Source: Fictibacillus nanhaiensis (GTDB taxonomy: Bacteria; Bacillota; Bacilli; Bacillales; Fictibacillaceae). From it: DNA of 64,000 bases. The position numbers were made by a program, and so were the translations under genes. This document shows positions 54,759 to 62,743 of this stretch, piece by piece. Under the pieces are notes generated by a model. It ran no database searches. It had not been told where the DNA came from and saw only the letters and a list, made by a program, of their open reading frames with translations. Location: contig NZ_JAHVJO010000001.1 in NCBI RefSeq assembly GCF_019801215.1, positions 682,001 to 746,000 of the forward strand. The letters run 5' to 3'. The stretch's first letter is position 1; each line of letters opens with the position of its first letter.

Positions 54759-56198
54759 TTATTGTAATCCTTCTTTAAGGATTAACTCTTCTTCAATACG
54801 GCCAGTTATTAAGTATTCAGGCTTCTCTAAGAAGACTTCAATGGCTAATTCTAAAAACTTAATTGCTAATTCAGTTGTTGGTATTGCCTTCCCTTCTGAT
54901 AACTCAACCACTCTCTTTTTAGAGCTTTTACTACTACCATGAACAACAGATGATCTAAATCCGTATATGTACTTTACTGATTTAAACACTTCACTTGGAC
55001 TCATATCTAGATTATTGTTCAGTTTTAATAAGGCTGACATCCTTAGAGCTAATTTATAGGTTATATCGCCTTTTTCACCGTCAGAAAATAAAGCTTCCAT
55101 TGCAATTGTGGCATCTAGAATAGAATCTTCTTCATCTTCCCTTAAATAACATTGATGCATTCTTTTATTTGCTAAAAGGATTTTATTACTCTCTTGTTGT
55201 TGTAATTTATTGAACATATTACCAATTTTCTTTAAATTTTCTTCGCTAACCACTGGTAAATTGCTATATTTTAAAGTTGGATTCACTGATGGAGGATAAG
55301 ATCTAATTGTTGTACCAAAAATCGGCATTAAATCTGCATTATAAGTGGTCGTCCAATCAACAGGACAAGCTAATAATTGAGCATATCCTGAAATAAACCC
55401 ACTTCCAATCCTCAAACAATTAAAGAAATTATTAATCTTTTCCAAAGGATAAGATTTTGAATTCCCGAATGTCCCTTTCATTCTCCAATACGACTCATTA
55501 CTTATCGAATATCCTGAAAGAATTAAAGCATGTGTTGTTGTTTCTAAGATACCTGAAGGGATTGGAGTATGATAACTGTTAGTACTATACATTCTGGATT
55601 TGTTTAATAAATCGCCTATTTTAACAATAGCTGCATTATCACCTAAAAAATATTCATCATTTTCGAAAGTGGTAAAAAGAATAGGAATACAAATATCTAA
55701 AAATAATTCTTTGTCGTATAGCAGGATTTCTATTCTCTTATAAATCTCCTCGAACTTTTCTAGTGAAAAAGCTTCTTTTTCATGAAGTGTAAGATATCTT
55801 TCGATTAAACTTATTGTTATTTCTTTGCATTTATAAGGTATTGGATCCCAATCATCAACCTGTTCAGGTGTTAAATATTCAGTGATACGCTTTTGTTCAT
55901 ACATGTATACTTCTAATTCTTTGTATCCATTAATACTATTTATATCAACATCTGCTTCTTCTTTTCCAAACTTTGAAAACAATACTGAATATACAATAGG
56001 TCGATTTTCCCCATAGGAAGTTAGAGAAATACTTTTAAGTCCATTCGCCATCTTAACGCTCGATATTTCTGGCCAATTACTGTATCTAAGAGGGTAATAC
56101 TTCTTCGTTAAAACTTCACTTACTTTTACTATCCCATCCTCAACAACTCTAGAAAACAACTGAAATAATTCTCTATCTTTAACGGGTTTTTCAATCAT
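54759..56198 (-). CDS. ApeA-like HEPN-domain protein
   Basis: 479 residues. The C-terminal 130 residues fit the ApeA-like HEPN family: DATIAMEALFSDGEKGDITYKLALR (start DATIAMEALFS at 362), then FRSSVVHG with Arg415-x4-His420, the RNase signature. The N-terminal 340 residues are an unrecognised mixed alpha/beta domain, possibly the sensor. ApeA is an abortive-infection anti-phage protein and many HEPN proteins cut tRNA or other RNA. ATG at 56198 with AAAGGAG about 11 bases upstream. Between the nuclease and the zinc-ribbon HEPN gene on one strand. Confidence 0.82.
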   Translation of the reverse strand: MIEKPVKDRELFQLFSRVVEDGIVKVSEVLTKKYYPLRYSNWPEISSVKMANGLKSISLTSYGENRPIVYSVLFSKFGKEEADVDINSINGYKELEVYMYEQKRITEYLTPEQVDDWDPIPYKCKEITISLIERYLTLHEKEAFSLEKFEEIYKRIEILLYDKELFLDICIPILFTTFENDEYFLGDNAAIVKIGDLLNKSRMYSTNSYHTPIPSGILETTTHALILSGYSISNESYWRMKGTFGNSKSYPLEKINNFFNCLRIGSGFISGYAQLLACPVDWTTTYNADLMPIFGTTIRSYPPSVNPTLKYSNLPVVSEENLKKIGNMFNKLQQQESNKILLANKRMHQCYLREDEEDSILDATIAMEALFSDGEKGDITYKLALRMSALLKLNNNLDMSPSEVFKSVKYIYGFRSSVVHGSSKSSKKRVVELSEGKAIPTTELAIKFLELAIEVFLEKPEYLITGRIEEELILKEGLQ

Positions 56199-56320
56199 TT
56201 ACGAAAAAACTCCTTTAACATAAATTAACTAAATAACATGCTACAATTTGGCCAGTTTGCTGAGTAATCTTTTAAGACTCAATAAGGATTAATTTGGAGA
56301 TGTTTATTTTTAATTCAAAA

Positions 56321-58522
56321 TCAGGAATTTTTTTGTTCAGTTCTTGATTTCTTTATCTTCTCCCTTGTAGTAATTAACAAATTGTAATTACTTTGGGGTA
56401 ATGATTGAAATTGATCTGGTCTGATTATTTGAGTCATAACAATTTTAAAATCATTATTTTTGTTAATTCCTATCAAAATACACAGGGTTTCTTCATTTTC
56501 ATGAATAACTCTTTCCATTAAAAAACGTTTTCTCCCTGCTATATCTTTAAATATTTTGTTAGAAGCCTCCAATATAAATATCATAATTATTGGAATCTCT
56601 TTTACTTTTTCACTTTCTATATAATTGTAAGCTGCATATGGAGTTAAAATTACCCTCCTCATTCTATTTAAAGATAACCTCATTGTTCGAGATTCGATAA
56701 ATTTACATATATTATCTCTAGTTTCTGTACTAAGTAATAAAAGATATCTTGCAGCCTTAACGTTTAATTCATCACCGGTTTTATCTAATAAATTCACTAG
56801 CTTTTTAAAAGTCTCTTTCATCTTTTGTTCTGGAATCTTTAAAGGTCCGAATAATAATTCCATTGGATTTTCATGGTTGTGTTGCTTACTAGACCTTTCA
56901 TGAGTTATCCATGCCATATAATTATCTATTTCATCTCGAAAACTTGGTATAAATACATTGTCCGATTTAACTTCCATTGCTAATTCACTGACATACATAG
57001 AATAATTATTATATTCGAAATGTAACCCAATATGATCGAGTTCATCATTTACCTTTATTAAAGAATTTTTCCCAGCTAAACTTCTCTGATACATGTAGTT
57101 TAAAAATATACTGGTTGAATTAAAAAATTGGGTATAAACGCGTAAGTCATTTATTGAAATACACCATACAGGTAGTTCACTGTCTTTTATATATTCCGTT
57201 TTTTCTATCTGAGCTGCAATTTCATTAAAATCGTCTAAAGTGACACAGCATGCATAGATAAAATTGAAATGTTCTAGTTTTTTAACTAGTTTGTATGCTT
57301 TTTTATTCTCTTTAAAATAAATATCTAGGCAGTTGTCTTTTTTATATTCCGTAAACAACCTTAATGACTGTTCATATGGATTTTGAGCTAAGCTCTTTAA
57401 AGATTCTATAAAAGCTTCTTGGTCAGAAAATGGAGATACTGGTGAAAATGCCCCACCTTTTACTTCTAAAATAATCAATACATCATCAAATATGATTATC
57501 CCATCGCATTCACACCATTCTTTTCTACCATTAGCCCCAACAGTAGCTTTATAATATACATTTTCAAATATTTGAGATTTTGGAATTAATTTTTTAAATA
57601 AGTGGAATGGAACTGATTCAGATAGTTGTTGTTGGATATTATTGATTTGACTTTGTAACTTGGTATCTACTGCTCTTAATGCCCTTAGAACAGATCTATA
57701 GAAGTTATCAATTAAATTGTTTATTGAGAAACAATAATAATTTTCATCAATAAGTAGAAAAGGCTTATATTTTATAGGGAATTCTTTGAGTAGAATTTCA
57801 CTTATATTAGTTGATTCTAATGGGCTTTTTTCTCCAGGTTTTAATGACAATGCTTTAAGAAAGGACTTTGGCCAATTAGTGATTTTTTCGACATTAAAAT
57901 ATTCAGCCACAATTTCAAATTCAGTTTGTCCTAATAACTTCTCTTCACCATCTAGATTGTCTGGAGAAAATTTAAGAAGAAGTTCAATGAATTCAGACGA
58001 TCTTAATCTATTGCTTATTTTAAGTAAACCACTTACAACAGCATCTGCTTTTAAGTCAAAAGTTGATATCAGAAGTTGATCGTATGGTGAGATCAAATCT
58101 CGAAAATGTTCTTCTTCAAAATAAGGATACAATGTTCCTGAAACATTCATCTGCATTCCTTGAGAGTACTTTACTAATTCATCTGCTTCAAGACTATTCA
58201 AATACAAACTCGAATTTATATACAATTTTGATAATGCATCTTTAAGAAGGACTATATGGTTGCTATTAGGAATTATATTACTAGCAGTTGTTTCTGAGGA
58301 AACGATAATACTTTGAACAAAGTCTAATGATTTGTTTTGTGAAGGATCTGTATTCCCAAGTATTGAGTCTTCAATATTCTCCAGATGTTCAAAGTGATTG
58401 TTTAAATAAAGTTGTATTAATAGTGAAAGTGGATTTGAATTTAAAATTATTTTAGTAATTTCGGAGTAACTTTCGTATATTTTTTGTTTAATGTTTTTTT
58501 CGTCAAAACCTATTATATTCAA
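56321..58522 (-). CDS. large protein with a PD-(D/E)XK nuclease-like core
   Basis: 733 residues, no known full-length family recognised. Residues 320-400 contain EWCECDGIIIFDDVLIILEVKGG, that is Asp340 and Glu353-x-Lys355 (quoted as CECDGIII and LEVKGG), followed by AQNPYEQSLRLF, like the Q-x2-Y element of NERD/RecB-type nucleases. The first 300 and last 300 residues are helical and unassigned. TTG start with AAAGGAGGT eight or nine bases upstream. It heads the minus-strand cargo set. Anti-phage nuclease role is inferred from domain and context. Confidence 0.75.
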   Translation of the reverse strand: MNIIGFDEKNIKQKIYESYSEITKIILNSNPLSLLIQLYLNNHFEHLENIEDSILGNTDPSQNKSLDFVQSIIVSSETTASNIIPNSNHIVLLKDALSKLYINSSLYLNSLEADELVKYSQGMQMNVSGTLYPYFEEEHFRDLISPYDQLLISTFDLKADAVVSGLLKISNRLRSSEFIELLLKFSPDNLDGEEKLLGQTEFEIVAEYFNVEKITNWPKSFLKALSLKPGEKSPLESTNISEILLKEFPIKYKPFLLIDENYYCFSINNLIDNFYRSVLRALRAVDTKLQSQINNIQQQLSESVPFHLFKKLIPKSQIFENVYYKATVGANGRKEWCECDGIIIFDDVLIILEVKGGAFSPVSPFSDQEAFIESLKSLAQNPYEQSLRLFTEYKKDNCLDIYFKENKKAYKLVKKLEHFNFIYACCVTLDDFNEIAAQIEKTEYIKDSELPVWCISINDLRVYTQFFNSTSIFLNYMYQRSLAGKNSLIKVNDELDHIGLHFEYNNYSMYVSELAMEVKSDNVFIPSFRDEIDNYMAWITHERSSKQHNHENPMELLFGPLKIPEQKMKETFKKLVNLLDKTGDELNVKAARYLLLLSTETRDNICKFIESRTMRLSLNRMRRVILTPYAAYNYIESEKVKEIPIIMIFILEASNKIFKDIAGRKRFLMERVIHENEETLCILIGINKNNDFKIVMTQIIRPDQFQSLPQSNYNLLITTREKIKKSRTEQKNS

Positions 58523-58632
58523 TTATTTATAACCTCCTTTGAAATTTTAATAACACATAATAACAATTATTGCTAATAATGTAACTATTATCAATATATA
58601 TTTACTTTCTCCAACTACCTTTTTTAAAAATT

Positions 58633-58660
58633 AAAAAGAACTGCATGAGCAGCTCTTTTT
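58633..58660. terminator. terminator-like hairpin in a divergent promoter region
   Basis: AAAAAGAACTGC (58633-58644) and GCAGCTCTTTTT (58649-58660) form a stem with one mismatch, loop ATGA, flanked by T-rich sequence. It lies between two divergent genes, so it does not end a known coding transcript. Confidence 0.7.
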
Positions 58661-58761
58661 AATTAATTATTAGAATTGAATTTGGTAAAAGTAACTTTGT
58701 ATTTCCAATCAGTTTCAATCAAAAAATTACTTTTCTTTTGGAAAAAGAAAGGAATGAAATC

Positions 58762-59775
58762 ATGGAAAATTACTCTAAAATCCATTCTACTGTTAAATAT
58801 TACTTCCCAAACCATAATATAGATTTTAATAAAATCCCGGTCGAAAACAATGGGATTTCAAGTTTCAAATGCTTTAATGATATAGAAATTATTTATTATT
58901 ATGTAATTCGATCAGGAAGAAGTGAAAAAGAATTAAAAACCAATACGAAAATCGAATATCTAAGAGAGCTTCTATTATTTTATAAGTCTATACTGAAAGA
59001 TACAAACATGAATTCAATTACATTAGTATTAAATAAACTTACCTTTCAATCAGTTAATGATTATCTAACTTATATAATGATTGGAAATCCTGATTTTTCC
59101 ATGAAAACAGTTTATCGTAAAATCTCAATAATAAAACGGTTCTTATTATTTTTGAATTCTATCGATTATGTTAAATATTCTTTTCTTGATGAAATTGAAT
59201 ATCCTGAAATTCAAACTCAATACAATTCAGACTTTCTATCATTCGATGAAATAAAACAACTTATAAGGTATTTTAATCACCATCCTATATTAAATAGTTT
59301 AATATCTGTATTAGTTACTACAGGGATTAAGCTCCAAGAATTATGTGAACTTAGAGTAAACGATATTGAATATATTGAGGATGAGTACTGGCTGTCATTT
59401 AAGAAAATTAGAAACACGAGATGGAAAACTCTTCTTCCACCGCCTGTGATTGAATCTATGATAACCTTCAGAATTAGAAGAAGGCAGTCTGTTAAATTTA
59501 ATTCTAATGATTCACAATATTTTTTTACGACAGCTACAGGAAAAAAATATGGATATAAATATCTTGGCAATTACCTTACTAGACATTTAAATAAAGCCGA
59601 TTTAGATTTCGTTAAAAATAGAAATATTCCAATAACAAGCTCAACATTTAGACTTTCATACGCTGTCTTATGTTCTCAACAAAACAATGATATTGTTTCA
59701 CTAAAAGATGCTTTAGGGCATAAGGATGTAAAATTAACATCTAAATTTATACATTTTAATAAAGAAAGTAAATGA
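58762..59775 (+). CDS. inactivated tyrosine-recombinase-like protein, TnsF-like target selector candidate
   Basis: 337 residues with a core-binding domain (residues 60-150) and a tyrosine-recombinase catalytic fold. Active-site positions are largely lost: the box I Arg is Lys190 (TTGIKLQEL), the HxxR His is Ser294 while Arg297 stays (STFRLSYA), LGH His320 stays, and the nucleophile Tyr is Phe329 (LTSKFIHF). It therefore cannot form the 3'-phosphotyrosine bond. TnsF of Tn6022-like Tn7 elements is likewise an inactivated tyrosine recombinase that selects the target. ATG 58762 follows GAAAGGA. Its stop abuts the stop of the tniQ gene. Confidence 0.85.
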   Translation: MENYSKIHSTVKYYFPNHNIDFNKIPVENNGISSFKCFNDIEIIYYYVIRSGRSEKELKTNTKIEYLRELLLFYKSILKDTNMNSITLVLNKLTFQSVNDYLTYIMIGNPDFSMKTVYRKISIIKRFLLFLNSIDYVKYSFLDEIEYPEIQTQYNSDFLSFDEIKQLIRYFNHHPILNSLISVLVTTGIKLQELCELRVNDIEYIEDEYWLSFKKIRNTRWKTLLPPPVIESMITFRIRRRQSVKFNSNDSQYFFTTATGKKYGYKYLGNYLTRHLNKADLDFVKNRNIPITSSTFRLSYAVLCSQQNNDIVSLKDALGHKDVKLTSKFIHFNKESK

Positions 59776-60993
59776 TTATGATTTCTTTTGGTAGTAAAGA
59801 GTAATCACTTGCGATTCTTTTTGAAGCTCAACATCACCTATATAAAATGGATTTTTTATAGTTTCAAAGGTAGAATATCGTTGATTATTTACTACTTTAT
59901 AAAATATATTTTCATACAAGTTTGTTAGATTAAGTTCAAAACATTTACTTAAAATATAACGTTTATAATCATTTGATACATCAGAATATTTTTCAATAAA
60001 TCTGTTTAATTCAGATAAGTTTTCATAAAGTAGTGGCGAATAGTACCTATCGTATTGAGTCAGATTTTTTCCTCGAGGTTTTCCATTATCGATTGAATTT
60101 ATACTTTCTCTCCCCTCCAGTTTTGCTCTCCAAAATAAATAAGTTTGGACAAGTGGATCTTCACTAAAGGTAAGATTTTTCTTCGTTAAGGAAAGGGCTT
60201 TTAATTGCTGTTTATTCATTCTTTTTCTATAGTTTCTAGCGATAGAAAAGTATATTGCCTTATAAAAATTATATTCATTTTTATAATCCTGATTTTCTTG
60301 ATTTAATATCTTGACTCTATTTTTAATATTAAAGTCAACTCTTTTAAGAGATTCTACACTTACATCTTTTATATCTTTTTGGTGCGTACTAAAGTAGACC
60401 CTATTTTTAACAAAATCGTTTCTTATAAACCAATCATTTTGTATACGTGAGATTTGAATTGATTGGTGGTACTTTACATCAAGTAAAAATTCACGCTTAA
60501 AGCCATATACTGTTTCTATACAACTGCAGTCAAATGATTCTAAGTTTTCATTGATTAGTTTAAAAGGTATAGAGTTGCAGCACGATAAACAAAACTGGAT
60601 TAAAGGTTTGTTGATATGAAATGGACAAAAAGAAAAGTATTTGAATTGGTGGAATACACTATGATGTCTATCCTGTATGCATACAGGACAATATTTTAAT
60701 TTTTCATTCAAAATTAAATTAAATTTATCTCTTTCACTTATTAATTTAATTTTTGTTTCATCTTGATGTTCTCTTATGGGATAGTCTAATAGATTAGATA
60801 GGAATTCAATCAAAGTAACATTATTTCCTAGGCTTGTATTTACTTTTTCAATTCCCTTTGATTGATTATAAACTTGAAATAAGTGATAAAATTCTTTGGT
60901 AGAGATAGAGTTTGCATACTTAAATTTTTCAATTATTGACCAAAGTGATTCATATTTAATAATCCAGTTTGAATGCCAATTATATCCTCTCAT
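59776..60993 (-). CDS. tniQ: TniQ/TnsD-family protein, long form
   Basis: 405 residues. An N-terminal TniQ domain starts WHSNWIIKYESLWSIIEKFKYAN and carries the zinc pairs Cys102-x2-Cys105, Cys123-x2-His126, Cys135-x2-Cys138 and Cys156-x1-Cys158. A C-terminal extension of about 240 residues with basic, aromatic-rich helices (IARNYRKRMNKQQLKAL; YDRYYSPLLYENLSEL) fits TnsD-type DNA-binding parts. It lies 37 bp downstream of the shorter tniQ. TnsD recognises the attachment site or bridges a selector to TnsC. Last gene of the operon; its stop touches the recombinase-like gene. Confidence 0.88.
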   Translation of the reverse strand: MRGYNWHSNWIIKYESLWSIIEKFKYANSISTKEFYHLFQVYNQSKGIEKVNTSLGNNVTLIEFLSNLLDYPIREHQDETKIKLISERDKFNLILNEKLKYCPVCIQDRHHSVFHQFKYFSFCPFHINKPLIQFCLSCCNSIPFKLINENLESFDCSCIETVYGFKREFLLDVKYHQSIQISRIQNDWFIRNDFVKNRVYFSTHQKDIKDVSVESLKRVDFNIKNRVKILNQENQDYKNEYNFYKAIYFSIARNYRKRMNKQQLKALSLTKKNLTFSEDPLVQTYLFWRAKLEGRESINSIDNGKPRGKNLTQYDRYYSPLLYENLSELNRFIEKYSDVSNDYKRYILSKCFELNLTNLYENIFYKVVNNQRYSTFETIKNPFYIGDVELQKESQVITLYYQKKS

Positions 60994-61030
60994 ACTTACA
61001 TAATTGGCTGATTACTTTTATTTCATACTT

Positions 61031-61738
61031 TTAATTAAAGAGTTTTTCGAACTCTGTTTTGATTGAATGATTAAACAAAAACTGCCTTAAACTTATGTTT
61101 TCATAATTAAGCCAAGTTATTATTTTTTGATTTCTAATCTCGTTTAATTGAAGGGTCTTCCATTCCGTTATTACAAGATTATTATTATCTATTAACAGGT
61201 TTAAACCACATATACATTTAAATGGTTCTCGATTGTATTTTTCATCTATTTGGTATGGCAAATGTCTTTCACAGTTTTCACAAGCATTTTGTAGTCTTAC
61301 GTCGTGGTAAGGGCAATATTCTAACTCTTTGTATTGATGCAGCAAACTATGGAAACCATTTTTAATACAAATAGGACAATAATGTAGTTTTTGATCTAAA
61401 TAGGATCCAATATATTTATTCTGCACATCTAAAAGTCTTTCCAAGTTTTCATTATTAAACTTGATTAAATCAATATTAAATGCTGATAATAATTTAGTTT
61501 TATCAAAGGCACTTAATGTTATGAGGTCTTTATGTTTATTGGCAATAAAACCAGCTGGTCTCTTTAATTCTTTAAGACAGAAATTATTGAAAAACTCTCT
61601 ATTTGTAATAGAATTAAGATACCTAAATTTTTCAAATATACTCCAGGGAGATTCTAACTGTGAAATCCAATTGCTTTGCCATGTAAACACTTTTTGTTTT
61701 TCATCATTTTTTGTAAATATTTTTTTGTGGTTCACCAT
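61031..61738 (-). CDS. tniQ: TniQ/TnsD-family protein, short form
   Basis: 235 residues with the same N-terminal architecture (WQSNWISQLESPWSIFEKFRYLN) and zinc ligands Cys121-x2-Cys124, Cys142-x2-His145, Cys153-x2-Cys156, Cys175-x1-Cys177. It ends about 55 residues after the zinc region, so it is close to a minimal TniQ that links TnsC to a target selector. The ATG lies 35 bases inside the end of tnsC, which suggests translational coupling. The pair of tniQ genes suggests two target pathways or a heteromeric bridge. Confidence 0.88.
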   Translation of the reverse strand: MVNHKKIFTKNDEKQKVFTWQSNWISQLESPWSIFEKFRYLNSITNREFFNNFCLKELKRPAGFIANKHKDLITLSAFDKTKLLSAFNIDLIKFNNENLERLLDVQNKYIGSYLDQKLHYCPICIKNGFHSLLHQYKELEYCPYHDVRLQNACENCERHLPYQIDEKYNREPFKCICGLNLLIDNNNLVITEWKTLQLNEIRNQKIITWLNYENISLRQFLFNHSIKTEFEKLFN

Positions 61739-62738
61739 AATCGATTCCTTGAAAATCTAAATAACCAGTATTTTGTAAGCTTTCTTTCCAATGAATCATA
61801 TTTGGCCATTCCAACCCCTCCCCGTGGTAACCATACTTTCTAAATAACATATTTATCATTGCTATAACATGATGCATTGGTATATTTAAGGATTTTTTTT
61901 TACTAAATCCTTCGTGTGATTTTGTGAATAGTTCCCAAAGTGGTTCGGTAAAATCCTCTAATCTATTCCCATATGAATATCCTTTAGGAAAAAAATATCG
62001 GGTATAGCTCCAATTGCTATTTTGAGGGTACTCAGTTGAGTAATCAAAACCAGCAAGGAGATATTCTAAATCGCTGATATCATTAATTCCTTCAAAAATG
62101 TGTTTTTGTGCCATGAAACGGCCAACTATTTGACGCATATCTGATTCAATAAATGAATTTCTTTTATAGTGCAATTCCAATTGTCCTACTAGAATAGTTG
62201 TTAATGTAATACCGTATCTATCAAGTTCATTAAAAATATCCATTAGCCAATTATATTCAATTTCATTTAGTCTATGAGCATCATCAAAGAATAAAAGGAT
62301 ATGGTGCTCTTCTGACGTTTTCCCTTTAGTAATGAGGTATTTAAACAGTCTATCACGTTTTACACTTGGTTTACCTTCATCATATAGTTTATGTCCGACA
62401 TCTTTTAGGAAAAATTTAAAGAAAGAATCCTCATTAGGTTTATTATTGAACATTTGGCAGTTATAACGAAAAACTTGAAATTGTCCTTGGTGTTCATGTT
62501 CAAATAGCTTTTCTAAATATTCAATAGAACGAGTCTTTCCGAGTCGTGTATCTCCATATATGATAGCTCCCGGCAATCTCTGAGCTGCCCAGTCTAAAAT
62601 CTTATCTTTAACACGGTTAATTTCTAGAGTATCAATAAGATACTGTCCTTTTAAAACAGGATGACTTCCTTTAGATAATTGTGGTGGGACAACCGTTAAA
62701 GCTTGTTCTTCCGATAAGTTATTAATAGAATCATTCAA
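61704..62738 (-). CDS. tnsC: TnsC-like AAA+ ATPase
   Basis: 344-residue ATPase that forms filaments on DNA and connects target selection to the transposase. Walker A GDTRLGKT (62-69) and Walker B LLFFDDAHRL (Asp152, Asp153) are clear, with sensor segments TTILVGQLEL and the arginine-rich RQIVGRFMAQ. It starts five bases after the tnsB stop and overlaps the short tniQ. The N-terminal LSKGSHPVLKGQYLIDTLE may bind TnsB as in TniB/TnsC proteins. Confidence 0.9.
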   Translation of the reverse strand: MNDSINNLSEEQALTVVPPQLSKGSHPVLKGQYLIDTLEINRVKDKILDWAAQRLPGAIIYGDTRLGKTRSIEYLEKLFEHEHQGQFQVFRYNCQMFNNKPNEDSFFKFFLKDVGHKLYDEGKPSVKRDRLFKYLITKGKTSEEHHILLFFDDAHRLNEIEYNWLMDIFNELDRYGITLTTILVGQLELHYKRNSFIESDMRQIVGRFMAQKHIFEGINDISDLEYLLAGFDYSTEYPQNSNWSYTRYFFPKGYSYGNRLEDFTEPLWELFTKSHEGFSKKKSLNIPMHHVIAMINMLFRKYGYHGEGLEWPNMIHWKESLQNTGYLDFQGIDYGEPQKNIYKK

Positions 62739-62743
62739 TTAAA

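Noticed and set aside
58762-59775. Active integrase of an integrative element
   Set aside because: The nucleophile position is Phe329 and two other catalytic positions are changed, so cleavage is not expected.
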